Shown: in pieces, positions 46,771-56,704 of the stretch
Layout of the letters: each line of letters starts with the position of its first letter
How positions within the stretch are numbered: position 1 is the first letter of the stretch
NCBI RefSeq assembly: GCF_001808185.1
Contig: NZ_CP017668.1
Coordinates: forward strand, 3,286,001 to 3,350,000
From: Jeongeupia sp. USM3
GTDB taxonomy: Bacteria > Pseudomonadota > Gammaproteobacteria > Burkholderiales > Chitinibacteraceae
Direction: 5' to 3'
DNA length: 64,000 nt
Notes under the pieces: generated by a model
What the model saw: only the letters and a program-made list of their open reading frames with translations
Told to the model about the DNA's origin: nothing
Databases searched by the model: none
Program-made: the position numbers and the translations under genes

Positions 46771-49062
46771 ATGCTGGAAATTGAAATCGACGGTAAGAAA
46801 CTGACAGTCCCCACTGGAAGCACCGTGATGGACGCCGCCAATTCGATTGGCGTGCATATCCCGCACTTCTGCTACCACAAGAAGCTGTCGATTGCCGCGA
46901 ACTGCCGGATGTGCCTGGTCCAGGTCGAGAAAGCGCCGAAACCGCTGCCCGCCTGTGCTACCCCCGTTACCGACGGGATGAAGGTCTATACCCACTCCGA
47001 TATGGCCGTGAAGGCCCAGAAAGGGGTGATGGAATTCCTGCTGATCAACCACCCGCTCGACTGCCCGATCTGCGATCAGGGCGGCGAATGCCAGTTGCAG
47101 GATCTGGCCGTGGGTTACGGTCAGTCGGGTTCGCGCTACGAGGAAGAAAAGCGCGTCGTTGCCAACAAGAACCTCGGTCCGCTGATCTCGACCGACATGA
47201 CGCGCTGCATCCACTGCAGCCGCTGCGTGCGTTTTACCGAAGAGATCGCCGGCTACCAGGAACTTGGCATGCCGGGTCGTGGCGAGCACACCGAGGTGAT
47301 GAGCTTCATCGGCAAGACCGTGAACTCGGAAATCTCCGGCAACGTCATCGACCTGTGCCCGGTCGGCGCGCTCACCAGCAAGCCGTTCCGCTACAGCGCC
47401 CGGACGTGGGAGCTGTCGCGTCGCAAGAGTGTCGGCGCGCATGACGGCCTTGGCGCCAACCTCGTGGTTCAGGTGAAGAACAACAAGGTGATGCGCGTTC
47501 TGCCGCTCGAGAACGAAGCGATCAACGAATGCTGGCTGTCGGACCGCGACCGTTTCAGCTACGAAGCGCTGAACAGCGGTGCGCGCCTGACCCAGCCAAT
47601 GGTCAAGGACGGCGGTGAGTGGAAGGTCGTCGGCTGGCAGGAAGCGCTCGAGCTGGTTGCGACCAAGCTCAAGGGCATCACCGCCAGCCACGGCGCCGAC
47701 AGCGTCGCCGCGATCGCCTCGCCGAACAGCACGCTCGAAGAGCTCTACCTGCTGCGCAAATCGCTGGCCGGTCTGGACATCCGCAACCTCGAAGCCCGCA
47801 CCCGCCTCGGCGACGCGCGCTTCGAGACCAGGGCGGCCGGCTGGCTCGGCCAGAGCATTGTCGACCTCGCCGCGAGCGAATCGCTGCTGCTGATCGGCTC
47901 GACGCTGCGCAAGGAACAGCCGCTGCTGGCACAACGTCTGCGCCAGTCGGTGAAGAAGGGCCTGAAGCTCGCGCTGATCAACCCGCATGACGACGAACTG
48001 CTGACCAAGGTGGCCGGCAAGCTGGTCGTGCGCCCGGACCAGCTGGTCGAAGGCGTGCTGGCGGTGCTGAAGGCTGCGGCCGAAATCACCGGCAAGACCG
48101 TGCCGGCCGACATCGATCTGGCTGGCGTCGAGGTTTCGGGCGAAGCGCGTGCGCTGGCCGAGCTGATCGTCGCCGGCGAGAAGAAGTCGCTGGTGCTCGG
48201 CAACATCGCGCTGCAGCACGAACGCGCTGCCGAACTGCACGCCGCCGCCGCCGCGCTGGCCGATGTCGCCGGTGCGACGCTGGGCCTGCTGCGTGACGGT
48301 GCCAACAGCGTCGGTGCCGACATCGTCGGTTTTGCGACGAACAAGGATCTGATCGCCGCAGGCAAGAAGGCCTACGTGCTGCTGCACAGCGAGCTGGCCG
48401 ACCTGAGGAGCGGCGCCAAGGCGGCGTTCGCCGGCGCCGAGTTTGTCGTTGCGATGACGTCGTTCGCCGACGAAGCGCGCGACTACGCCGACGTGATGCT
48501 GCCGGTGTCGCCGTTCTCGGAAACCTCGGGCACCTTCGTCAACATGGAAGGCAAGCCGCAGAGCTTCAACGGCGTCGTCCGTCCGCTCGGCGAAACCCGT
48601 CCGGCGTGGAAGGTGCTGCGCGTGCTCGGCAACATCCTCGGCCTGAACGGTTTCGACTACGACAGCTCGGAAGCCGTGCGTGCCGACGTGCTGAACGGCG
48701 ATATCGCCAAGGTGCTCGACAACGCGCCGGCCAAGTCCGTCGCGGTCAAGGCGCAGGCTGCTGCCGGTCTGGTCCGTCTGGCCGAAGTGCCGCTGTATGA
48801 AACCGATGCGCTGGTCCGTCGTGCCGAAAGCCTGCAGGCGACCGTCGATGCCGAATCGGCCGTACAGCTGCGTGCCAATGCGGCTACGCTGGCCGTGCTC
48901 GGCCTGGTCGCCGGCGGCAACGCCCGCATCCAGCAGGGCGGGGCGGTGGTGACGCTGGCCGTGACCGAGGATACGGGCCTGCTTGACCAGGTCGTGCGCG
49001 TGCCGTTCGGCCGCGTGACGCTGGCGCTCGGTTCGGGTGCAATCGAAGTGGCCAAGGCATAA
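46771..49062 (+). CDS. nuoG: NADH-quinone oxidoreductase subunit G
   Basis: This 763-residue subunit carries N1b (2Fe-2S ferredoxin domain with FCYHKKLSIAANCRMC), N5 (HPLDCPICDQGGECQLQD) and N4 (TRCIHCSRCVRFT, then NVIDLCPVGAL), followed by a molybdopterin-oxidoreductase-like domain without an obvious cofactor role. The ATG at 46771 lacks a good Shine-Dalgarno sequence (AATCGAGTCGATC), unlike most genes of the operon. The 40-bp gap before it is A+T-rich (GGTTAAAAATTTGCC). Confidence 0.97.
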   Translation: MLEIEIDGKKLTVPTGSTVMDAANSIGVHIPHFCYHKKLSIAANCRMCLVQVEKAPKPLPACATPVTDGMKVYTHSDMAVKAQKGVMEFLLINHPLDCPICDQGGECQLQDLAVGYGQSGSRYEEEKRVVANKNLGPLISTDMTRCIHCSRCVRFTEEIAGYQELGMPGRGEHTEVMSFIGKTVNSEISGNVIDLCPVGALTSKPFRYSARTWELSRRKSVGAHDGLGANLVVQVKNNKVMRVLPLENEAINECWLSDRDRFSYEALNSGARLTQPMVKDGGEWKVVGWQEALELVATKLKGITASHGADSVAAIASPNSTLEELYLLRKSLAGLDIRNLEARTRLGDARFETRAAGWLGQSIVDLAASESLLLIGSTLRKEQPLLAQRLRQSVKKGLKLALINPHDDELLTKVAGKLVVRPDQLVEGVLAVLKAAAEITGKTVPADIDLAGVEVSGEARALAELIVAGEKKSLVLGNIALQHERAAELHAAAAALADVAGATLGLLRDGANSVGADIVGFATNKDLIAAGKKAYVLLHSELADLRSGAKAAFAGAEFVVAMTSFADEARDYADVMLPVSPFSETSGTFVNMEGKPQSFNGVVRPLGETRPAWKVLRVLGNILGLNGFDYDSSEAVRADVLNGDIAKVLDNAPAKSVAVKAQAAAGLVRLAEVPLYETDALVRRAESLQATVDAESAVQLRANAATLAVLGLVAGGNARIQQGGAVVTLAVTEDTGLLDQVVRVPFGRVTLALGSGAIEVAKA

Positions 49063-49072
49063 GGGGACGGGC

Positions 49073-50125
49073 ATGGAATTTCTGCAAACCACGCTGGGCC
49101 TCAACGAAAGCCTCGCATTTTTCCTCTGGACGCTGGCAAAGATCCTCTGCATCGTCGCGCCGCTGATGGGCGCGGTCGCCTACGCCACGTACGCCGAGCG
49201 CAAGGTCATCGGCTACATGCAGATCCGGATCGGTCCGAACCGGGTCGGTCCCCTCGGTCTGCTGCAACCGATCGCCGACGGCGTGAAGCTGCTGCTGAAG
49301 GAAATCATCACGCCGTCGGCCGCCAGCAAGGGGCTGTACTTCCTGGCGCCGGTCATGGTGCTGGTGCCGGCGCTGGCCGCCTGGGCGGTCGTGCCGTTTT
49401 ACCCGGGCTTCGTCGTCGCCGACGTCAACGTCGGCCTGCTGTACGTGATGGCGATCACCTCGATGGGCATCTACGGCGTGATCATCGCCGGCTGGGCGTC
49501 GAACTCGAAGTACGCCTTCCTCGGCGGCCTGCGTGCCGCCGCGCAGGTGGTGTCGTACGAACTGGCGATGGGCTTCGCGCTGATCGGCGTGATCATGGTG
49601 TCGGGTTCGCTCAACCTCACCGAGATCGTCAACCAGCAGGGGCACGGTATCGGCGGTGGCTCGATCCTGTCGTGGAACCTGATCCCGCTGTTGCCGCTGT
49701 TCGTCGTCTACTTCATCTCGGGTGTCGCCGAAACCAACCGCGCGCCGTTCGACGTGGTCGAAGGCGAATCGGAAATCGTTGCCGGTCACATGGTCGAGTA
49801 CTCGGGCATGAGCTTCGCGCTGTTCTTCCTTGCCGAGTACGCGAACATGTGGCTGATCGCCGCGATGGCGTCGGTGATGTTCCTCGGCGGCTGGCTGTCG
49901 CCGTTCCCGGAAAGCTGGCCGATCCTCGGCGCGCCGTCCTTCCTGTGGTGGGTGCTCAAGGTCTTCTTCATGATGTTCCTCTTCCTGTGGTTCCGTGCCA
50001 CGTTCCCGCGCTATCGCTACGACCAGTTGATGCGCCTGGGCTGGAAGGTGTTCATCCCGGTGACGCTGGTCTGGATCGTAGTGGTCGGCGCGTGGATGCA
50101 AACCCCGCTGTCGCTGTGGCAGTAA
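49073..50125 (+). CDS. nuoH: NADH-quinone oxidoreductase subunit H
   Basis: This 350-residue membrane subunit at the arm junction forms part of the quinone tunnel. It has about eight helices and the signatures YAERKVIGYMQIRIGPNRVG near the N-terminus and ETNRAPFDVVEGESEIVAG in a cytoplasmic loop. The ATG at 49073 lies 10 nt after nuoG with AAGGGGA at 49061-49067 upstream. nuoI follows after 13 bp. Confidence 0.98.
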   Translation: MEFLQTTLGLNESLAFFLWTLAKILCIVAPLMGAVAYATYAERKVIGYMQIRIGPNRVGPLGLLQPIADGVKLLLKEIITPSAASKGLYFLAPVMVLVPALAAWAVVPFYPGFVVADVNVGLLYVMAITSMGIYGVIIAGWASNSKYAFLGGLRAAAQVVSYELAMGFALIGVIMVSGSLNLTEIVNQQGHGIGGGSILSWNLIPLLPLFVVYFISGVAETNRAPFDVVEGESEIVAGHMVEYSGMSFALFFLAEYANMWLIAAMASVMFLGGWLSPFPESWPILGAPSFLWWVLKVFFMMFLFLWFRATFPRYRYDQLMRLGWKVFIPVTLVWIVVVGAWMQTPLSLWQ

Positions 50126-50138
50126 GCAGGGGATAGAC

Positions 50139-50630
50139 ATGGAAAAAATTGCTCATTTCTTCAAGACCTTCCTGCTGGTCGAACTGGTCAAGGGGCTGAT
50201 GCTCACCGGCCGGCACTTCTTCCAGCGCAAGATCACCGTGCAGTTCCCCGAGGAAAAGACGCCGATGAGTCCGCGTTTCCGCGGTCTGCACGCCCAGCGT
50301 CGCTATGCCAACGGCGAAGAGCGCTGCATCGCCTGCAAGCTGTGCGAAGCGGTCTGCCCGGCGATGGCGATCACGATCGAATCGGAGGCGCGCGAGGACG
50401 ACAAGACCCGTCGCACCACGCGTTACGACATCGACCTGACCAAGTGCATCTTCTGCGGTTTCTGCGAGGAAGCCTGTCCGGTCGATGCGATCGTCGAAAC
50501 GCACATCCTCGAGTATCACGGCGAGAAGCGCGGCGACCTGTACTACACCAAGCCGATGCTGCTGGCGGTCGGTGACAAGTACGAAGCGCAGATTGCCGCC
50601 AACAAGGCGGCAGACGCCAAATACCGTTAA
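50139..50630 (+). CDS. nuoI: NADH-quinone oxidoreductase subunit I
   Basis: This 163-residue subunit with two 4Fe-4S clusters (N6a and N6b) is defined by RCIACKLCEAVCPAMAI and KCIFCGFCEEACPVDAI. An N-terminal amphipathic helix (FLLVELVKGLMLTGRHFF) anchors it to the membrane arm. It passes electrons from NuoG to NuoB. The ATG at 50139 follows GGGGATAG. Confidence 0.98.
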   Translation: MEKIAHFFKTFLLVELVKGLMLTGRHFFQRKITVQFPEEKTPMSPRFRGLHAQRRYANGEERCIACKLCEAVCPAMAITIESEAREDDKTRRTTRYDIDLTKCIFCGFCEEACPVDAIVETHILEYHGEKRGDLYYTKPMLLAVGDKYEAQIAANKAADAKYR

Positions 50631-50645
50631 CAGGGCCGATACGCT

Positions 50646-51278
50646 ATGACCGAAGTGATTTTCTATGTGTTCGCCGCGATCCTGCTGTTTGCAGGCTTGC
50701 GGGTGATCACCGCCAAGAACCCGGTGCACGCGGCGCTGTATCTGGTGCTGTCGTTCTTCAACGGCGCCGTGCTGTGGATGCTGATGCGCGCCGAGTTCCT
50801 CGCGGTGTCGCTGATCGTCGTCTACGTCGGCGCGGTGATGGTGCTGTTCCTGTTCGTCGTGATGATGCTCGACATCAACTTCGAGGAGCTGCGCCGCGGC
50901 TTCTGGAAGTACGTGCCGGTCGCCGGCACCGTTGCGGTGGTGATGGCCGTCGAGATGGTGCTGATCCTGACGCACCGCGCCGCGCAGATCGAAGGCGCTG
51001 CGCTCGTCGACCAGCCTGCCGGCTACAACAACGCCAAGGTGCTCGGCCAGTTGATCTACACCGAGTACTTCCTGCCGTTCCAGCTTGCCGCGGTGCTGCT
51101 GCTCGTCGGCATGATCGCCGCGATCGCGCTGACGCTCAGAAAGCGCAAGTCGACCAAGTACCAGAACCCGGCCAAGCAGGTGCAGGTCAAGCGCGACGAT
51201 CGCCTGAAGATCGTTTCGATGCCGGCCGAAGAACGTCCGAGCGTCGAGGCCCCCAAGGCCGACGACGGTCAGGCCTGA
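50646..51278 (+). CDS. nuoJ: NADH-quinone oxidoreductase subunit J
   Basis: This 210-residue membrane subunit has five helices and the conserved LIVVYVGAVMVLFLFVVMML segment, whose Tyr and Gly sit in the bent third helix used in proton coupling. The C-terminal tail after the last helix is long and charged (RKRKSTKYQNPAKQVQVK). It is placed in the usual order before nuoK. Confidence 0.96.
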   Translation: MTEVIFYVFAAILLFAGLRVITAKNPVHAALYLVLSFFNGAVLWMLMRAEFLAVSLIVVYVGAVMVLFLFVVMMLDINFEELRRGFWKYVPVAGTVAVVMAVEMVLILTHRAAQIEGAALVDQPAGYNNAKVLGQLIYTEYFLPFQLAAVLLLVGMIAAIALTLRKRKSTKYQNPAKQVQVKRDDRLKIVSMPAEERPSVEAPKADDGQA

Positions 51279-51299
51279 GCGGCAGGAGAGGATTCAAAC

Positions 51300-51605
51300 G
51301 TGATCACACTCACCCATTACCTTGTGCTGGCGGCAATCCTGTTTGCGATTTCCGTATTCGGCATCTTCATGAACCGCAAGAACCTGATCGTATTGCTGAT
51401 GGCGATCGAGCTGATGCTGCTGGCGGTGAACATGAACTTCATCGCCTTCTCGCAGTTCCTCGGTGACGCCGCGGGCCAGGTCTTCGTCTTCTTCATCCTG
51501 ACCGTGGCGGCGGCCGAATCGGCCATCGGCCTCGCGATCCTCGTCGTGCTGTTCCGCAGCCTGCGCTCGATCGACGTCGAAGACCTCGATAGCCTCAAGG
51601 GCTGA
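51300..51605 (+). CDS. nuoK: NADH-quinone oxidoreductase subunit K
   Basis: This 101-residue MrpC-like subunit has three transmembrane helices and two membrane glutamates in LLMAIELMLLAVNMNFIAF and LTVAAAESAIGLAIL, which belong to the E-channel proton path. The start is GTG 51300 with a strong GGCAGGAGAGG upstream. It is 34 bp before nuoL. Confidence 0.97.
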   Translation: MITLTHYLVLAAILFAISVFGIFMNRKNLIVLLMAIELMLLAVNMNFIAFSQFLGDAAGQVFVFFILTVAAAESAIGLAILVVLFRSLRSIDVEDLDSLKG

Positions 51606-51639
51606 CCCGATAACAAGATCGACATAACAGGTATTGCCA

Positions 51640-53694
51640 ATGGACATGAAAACGATCTACCTGCTGATTCCGCTCGCGCCGCTGTTCGGCGCGCTGGTGG
51701 CAGGTCTCTTCGGCTGGGCGATCAGTCGCCGCGCCGCACACTGCGTGACGATCGGCGGGGTTGCGGTGTCGTTCCTGCTCTCGGCCTTCGTGCTGAAAGG
51801 CATCGTGCTGGACGGCGTGCAGCCGTTCAACGGGACGGTCTACACCTGGCTGACGGTCAACGGCGTTGAGTTCAACGTCGGCTTCCTCGTCGACAGCCTG
51901 ACCGCGATGATGATGTGCGTGGTGACCTTCGTATCGCTGATGGTGCACCTCTATACCATCGGCTACATGCAGGAAGACCCGGGCTACAACCGCTTCTTCA
52001 GCTATATCTCGCTGTTCACCTTCTCGATGCTGATGCTGGTGATGGCCAACAACTTCGTCCAGCTGTTCTTCGGCTGGGAAGCGGTGGGCCTGGTGTCGTA
52101 CCTGCTGATCGGCTTCTGGTTCAAGCGCCCGACCGCGACCTTCGCCAACCTCAAGGCCTTCCTGGTCAACCGCGTCGGCGACTTCGGCTTCCTGCTCGGC
52201 ATCGGCCTCGTGCTCGCCTACTTCGGCACGCTCGACTACGCCGCGGTGTTCGCGCAAGCGCCGGCACTGAAGGACGCCACCGTGACGCTGTTCCCGGGGG
52301 CGACGTGGTCGCTGCTGACGGTGACCTGCATCCTGCTGTTCGTCGGTGCGATGGGCAAGTCGGCGCAGTTCCCGCTGCACGTGTGGCTGCCCGATTCGAT
52401 GGAAGGCCCGACGCCGATTTCGGCGCTGATCCACGCGGCGACGATGGTCACCGCGGGCATCTTCATGGTCGCGCGCATGTCGCCGATGTTCGAGCTGTCC
52501 GATACCGCCCTGAGCTTCATCCTCGTGATCGGTGCGATCACCGCGCTGTTCATGGGTTTCCTCGGCATCATCCAGAACGACATCAAGCGCGTCGTCGCGT
52601 ACTCGACGCTGTCGCAGCTCGGCTACATGACCGTGGCGCTCGGCGCATCGGCGTACTCGGTTGCCGTGTTCCACCTGATGACGCACGCCTTCTTCAAGGC
52701 GCTGCTGTTCCTCGGCGCGGGTTCGGTGATCATGGGCATGCACCACGACCAGGACATCCGCAACATGGGCGGCCTGCGCAAGTACATGCCGATCACCTGG
52801 ATCACCTCGCTGCTGGGCTCGCTGGCGCTGATCGGTACGCCGCTGTTCTCGGGCTTCTACTCGAAGGACTCGATCATCGAGGCCGTTGCCGAGTCGCACC
52901 TGCCAGGGGCTGGCTTCGCCTATTTCGCCGTCCTCGCCGGCGTGTTCATCACCGCGTTCTACTCGTTCCGGATGTACTTCCTCGTGTTCCACGGCAAGGA
53001 GCGCTGGATGCAGAACCACGACGCGCACCAGCACCATGACGACCACGATGACGAAGAAGCAACCGCCGACCATCACCACGGTCTGGGTCCGCACGACAAG
53101 CCGCACGAGTCGCCGTGGGTCGTGACGCTGCCGCTGGTGCTGCTGGCGATTCCGTCGGTGCTGATCGGCTACTTCGCGATCGAGCCGATGCTGTACGGCA
53201 ACTTCTTCGACGGCGTGATCTTCGTCGACCACGAAGCGCACCCGGCGATGGCAGGGCTCAAGGAAGCGTTCCACGGCCCGATCGCCATGGCGCTGCACGC
53301 GCTGCAGACGCCGGTGCTGTGGCTGGCGATTGCCGGCGTGGTGCTGCCGTACGTGTTCTACATGATGGTGCCGGCGATTCCGGCCGCGATCGACCGCTTC
53401 TTCACCGCGATCGGCGTGCGCAAGCTGCTCGAAGAGAAGTACTACATGGACCACCTGTACATCAACGGCTTCGCCGCCTTCGGCCGCGTGCTCGGTACGG
53501 TGTTCTGGAAGGTCGGCGACGTGCTGCTGATCGACGGCCTGATGGTCAACGGTACGGCCAAGGTGGTCGGCTTCTTCTCCAGGGTCACTCGCCGTCTGCA
53601 GACCGGTTACATCTACCACTATGCGTTCGCGATGATTCTCGGCGCGCTGGTGCTGATGACCTGGTGGCTCGGTGGCGTGCTGGTCAGCCAGTAA
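51640..53694 (+). CDS. nuoL: NADH-quinone oxidoreductase subunit L
   Basis: This 684-residue distal proton-pumping subunit is related to Mrp antiporters. The N-terminal helices carry SYLLIGFWF and the antiporter core carries HVWLPDSMEGPTPISALIHAATMVTAGIFM with its lysine and histidine residues. The C-terminal lateral helix is expected after about residue 520. A hydrophilic loop at about 457-493 is unusually rich in His and Asp. The ATG at 51640 is preferred to TTG 51634. Confidence 0.97.
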   Translation: MDMKTIYLLIPLAPLFGALVAGLFGWAISRRAAHCVTIGGVAVSFLLSAFVLKGIVLDGVQPFNGTVYTWLTVNGVEFNVGFLVDSLTAMMMCVVTFVSLMVHLYTIGYMQEDPGYNRFFSYISLFTFSMLMLVMANNFVQLFFGWEAVGLVSYLLIGFWFKRPTATFANLKAFLVNRVGDFGFLLGIGLVLAYFGTLDYAAVFAQAPALKDATVTLFPGATWSLLTVTCILLFVGAMGKSAQFPLHVWLPDSMEGPTPISALIHAATMVTAGIFMVARMSPMFELSDTALSFILVIGAITALFMGFLGIIQNDIKRVVAYSTLSQLGYMTVALGASAYSVAVFHLMTHAFFKALLFLGAGSVIMGMHHDQDIRNMGGLRKYMPITWITSLLGSLALIGTPLFSGFYSKDSIIEAVAESHLPGAGFAYFAVLAGVFITAFYSFRMYFLVFHGKERWMQNHDAHQHHDDHDDEEATADHHHGLGPHDKPHESPWVVTLPLVLLAIPSVLIGYFAIEPMLYGNFFDGVIFVDHEAHPAMAGLKEAFHGPIAMALHALQTPVLWLAIAGVVLPYVFYMMVPAIPAAIDRFFTAIGVRKLLEEKYYMDHLYINGFAAFGRVLGTVFWKVGDVLLIDGLMVNGTAKVVGFFSRVTRRLQTGYIYHYAFAMILGALVLMTWWLGGVLVSQ

Positions 53695-53727
53695 GCTCGG
53701 TTTGAATTGATAACAAGTAGGTAAACT

Positions 53728-55227
53728 ATGACGGGTAATCTTCTGAGCCTGACGATCTGGGTGCCGATCGTCGCCGGCCTCGTCGTGCTCGCTACCGGGG
53801 GAGACCGCAATGCCAACGCCGCGCGCTGGCTTGCCGTCCTCGGTGCACTGGCCGGCTTCCTGGTGTCGGTGCCGCTCTACACCGGTTTCGACACGCTGAA
53901 CGGCGGCATGCAGTTCGTCGAATCGACGCCGTGGATCTCGACGTTCAACATCAACTACGCGCTCGGTGTCGACGGGCTGTCGGTGCTGTTCGTCATCCTC
54001 AACAGCTTCACGACCCTGATGGTCGTGATCGCTGGCTGGCAGGTGATCCAGAGCCGCGTCGGGCAGTACATGGCCGCGTTCCTGATCATGTCGGGCCTGA
54101 TCAACGGCGCCTTCGCGGCGACCGATGCGATCCTGTTCTACGTGTTCTTCGAAGCGATGCTGATTCCGATGTACCTGGTGATCGGCGTCTGGGGCGGCCC
54201 GAACCGGATCTACGCCTCGGTCAAGTTCTTCCTGTACACGCTGCTCGGTTCGCTGCTGACACTGGTTGCCTTCGTCTACCTGTACAACCAGTCCGGCGGC
54301 AGCTTCGTCATCGCCGACTACCAGCGCCTGCCGCTGGGCATGGGCGCGCAACTGCTGCTGCTGATCGCGTTCTTCTTCGCCTTCGCGGTCAAGGTGCCGA
54401 TGTGGCCTGTGCACACCTGGTTGCCGGATGCCCACGTCGAGGCGCCGACCGGCGGCTCGATGGTGCTGGCCGCGATTACGCTGAAACTCGGTGCCTACGG
54501 CTTCCTGCGGTTCGCATTGCCGATCGCACCGGATGCCTCGCGCGAATACGCCTGGGTCTTCATCGTGTTCTCGCTGATCGCGGTGGTCTACATCGGCCTC
54601 GTTGCGCTGGTCCAGACCGACATGAAGAAGCTGGTCGCGTACTCGTCGATCTCGCACATGGGTTTCGTCACGCTCGGCTTCTTCATGTTCGCCGGCGGCA
54701 CGCAACTGAACCCGTACGCGGTCGAGGGTGCCATCGTCCAGATGGTCAGCCACGGCTTCGTTTCGGCTGCGATGTTCTTCTGCATCGGCGTGATGTACGA
54801 CCGCGTGCACAGCCGCAAGATCGCCGACTACGGCGGCGTCGCCAACAAGATGCCGATCTTCGCGTCGTTCATGATGCTGTTCGCGATGGCCAACTCGGGC
54901 CTGCCGGGTACGTCGGGCTTCGTCGGCGAGTTCATGGTCATCCTCGGCGCCGTGCAGGTGAACTTCTGGTACGCATTCGCGGCCGCGACGACGCTGATTT
55001 TCGGCGCCGGCTACACGCTGTGGATGTACAAGCGCGTGATCTTCGGCGATGTCGCCAACGATCATGTGGCCGAGCTGCAGGACGTGAACAAGCGCGAATT
55101 CCTCGTTCTGGCGGTGCTCGCCATTGCCGTGCTCGGCATGGGCCTGTATCCGAAGCCTTTCGTCGACGTGATGCATGTGTCGGTCAACGACCTGATCTGG
55201 CACGTCTCGCAGTCCAAGCTCCAATAA
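53728..55227 (+). CDS. nuoM: NADH-quinone oxidoreductase subunit M
   Basis: This 499-residue antiporter-like subunit has about fourteen helices. The key motifs are FFEAMLIPMYLVIGVWGG with the essential glutamate and VKVPMWPVHTWLPDAHVEAP with the proton-channel lysine. LVAYSSISHMGFVTLG is also typical. It sits between NuoL and NuoN in the membrane arm and is separated from nuoL by 33 bp. Confidence 0.98.
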   Translation: MTGNLLSLTIWVPIVAGLVVLATGGDRNANAARWLAVLGALAGFLVSVPLYTGFDTLNGGMQFVESTPWISTFNINYALGVDGLSVLFVILNSFTTLMVVIAGWQVIQSRVGQYMAAFLIMSGLINGAFAATDAILFYVFFEAMLIPMYLVIGVWGGPNRIYASVKFFLYTLLGSLLTLVAFVYLYNQSGGSFVIADYQRLPLGMGAQLLLLIAFFFAFAVKVPMWPVHTWLPDAHVEAPTGGSMVLAAITLKLGAYGFLRFALPIAPDASREYAWVFIVFSLIAVVYIGLVALVQTDMKKLVAYSSISHMGFVTLGFFMFAGGTQLNPYAVEGAIVQMVSHGFVSAAMFFCIGVMYDRVHSRKIADYGGVANKMPIFASFMMLFAMANSGLPGTSGFVGEFMVILGAVQVNFWYAFAAATTLIFGAGYTLWMYKRVIFGDVANDHVAELQDVNKREFLVLAVLAIAVLGMGLYPKPFVDVMHVSVNDLIWHVSQSKLQ

Positions 55228-55237
55228 AGAGTCACCG

Positions 55238-56704
55238 ATGAATACCATGACCTGGTCCAGTCTCAACGCTGGCGTAGCGACCCCGGAGATCTTCCTGCTC
55301 TGTGCGACCTGCGCCATCCTGCTGATCGATGTTTTCCTCAGCGACGCCAAGCGCCACATCAGCTACATGCTGACGCTGGCCGCGCTGGTCGCAACCGGCT
55401 GCCTGCTGGTGACCGGCTATTCGAACCTGCCGCAACTTGCCTTCAACGACATGTTCGTTGCCGACCCGCTGGCCTCGCTCGCCAAGCTCGGCATGGTCAT
55501 CGGCGTGATCCTGGTGCTCGTTTACGGCCGTGGTTACGCGGCGGTGCGCGGCCTGTTCCGCGGCGAGCTGTTCACGCTGACGCTGTGTGCGCTGCTCGGG
55601 ATGATGGTGATGGCCTCGGCCGTCAACTTCCTCGTGCTCTATGTCGGCCTCGAACTGCTGTCGCTGTCGCTGTATGCGCTGGTGGCCATGCAGCGCGAAT
55701 CGAGCCGGGCGACCGAAGCCGCGATGAAGTACTTCATCCTCGGCGCGCTCGCCTCTGGCCTGCTGCTGTACGGCATGTCGATGGTCTATGGCGCGACGCA
55801 GAGCCTTGACGTCTTCGTCATCGCGCAGAAGATCGCCAGCGACGAAGCAAACCGCCTGCTGACCGTGTTCGGTATCGTCTTCATCGTCACCGGCATCGGC
55901 TTCAAGCTCGGCGCCGTACCGTTCCACATGTGGGCGCCGGACGTCTACGACGGTGCGCCGACGCTGATCTCGCAACTGATCGGCTCGGCGCCGAAGCTCG
56001 CCGCCTTCGCCTTCATCATGCGCATCCTCGCGCAGGCGCTCGAAGGTTTTGCCTTCGACTGGCGCTCGATGCTGATGGTGCTGGCCGTGCTGTCGCTGGT
56101 GATCGGCAACGTCACCGCGATCGCGCAGGTCAACATCAAGCGGATGCTCGCCTACTCGACGATCTCGCACATGGGCTTTCTGCTGCTGGGCATCATGGCG
56201 GCGACGCCCGGTGGCTACGCGGCCGCGTTCTTTTACGCGATGACCTACATGCTCACCGCCGCCGCAGGCTTCGGCATCATCATGCTGCTGTCGCGCGAAG
56301 GCTTCGAAGCCGACCAGATCGCCGACTTCCGCGGCCTGAACAAGCGCAGCCCGTGGTTCGCCGCGATGACGCTGATCGTGATGTTCTCGATGGCCGGCAT
56401 CCCGGTGTTCGTCGGCTTCTTCGCCAAGCTCGCGATCATCCAGGCGCTGGTCAGTCTCGGCCTCGTCTGGCTTGCGGTGATTGCGGTGCTGATGTCGGTG
56501 ATCGGCGCGTTCTACTACCTGCGTGTCGTCAAGGTCATGTACTTCGAAGACCCGACCGATACCGCGCCGGTGGCCGCCGGTACCGATGCCAAGCTGGTGC
56601 TGTCGCTCAACTGCCTGCTGCTGCTGGTGCTGGGCCTGATGCCCGAGCGCCTGCTCTCGGCGCTGGGTGCCGCAATCCAGTTCTCGCTGCACGCCGGCCT
56701 GTAA
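55238..56704 (+). CDS. nuoN: NADH-quinone oxidoreductase subunit N
   Basis: This 488-residue antiporter-like subunit has signatures YVGLELLSLSLYALVAMQRE, GAVPFHMWAPDVYDGAPT and MLAYSTISHMGFLLLG. It closes the fourteen-gene cluster, which is therefore complete in the order A, B, C, D, E, F, G, H, I, J, K, L, M, N with no insertions. The DUF2818 gene starts on the base after its stop. Confidence 0.98.
   Translation: MNTMTWSSLNAGVATPEIFLLCATCAILLIDVFLSDAKRHISYMLTLAALVATGCLLVTGYSNLPQLAFNDMFVADPLASLAKLGMVIGVILVLVYGRGYAAVRGLFRGELFTLTLCALLGMMVMASAVNFLVLYVGLELLSLSLYALVAMQRESSRATEAAMKYFILGALASGLLLYGMSMVYGATQSLDVFVIAQKIASDEANRLLTVFGIVFIVTGIGFKLGAVPFHMWAPDVYDGAPTLISQLIGSAPKLAAFAFIMRILAQALEGFAFDWRSMLMVLAVLSLVIGNVTAIAQVNIKRMLAYSTISHMGFLLLGIMAATPGGYAAAFFYAMTYMLTAAAGFGIIMLLSREGFEADQIADFRGLNKRSPWFAAMTLIVMFSMAGIPVFVGFFAKLAIIQALVSLGLVWLAVIAVLMSVIGAFYYLRVVKVMYFEDPTDTAPVAAGTDAKLVLSLNCLLLLVLGLMPERLLSALGAAIQFSLHAGL

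Noticed and set aside
51595..55359. Very long minus-strand frame opposite nuoK end, nuoL and nuoM
   Set aside because: It is low-complexity His/Arg/Glu-rich sequence produced by the G+C-biased third positions of real genes on the other strand; no domain is recognisable.
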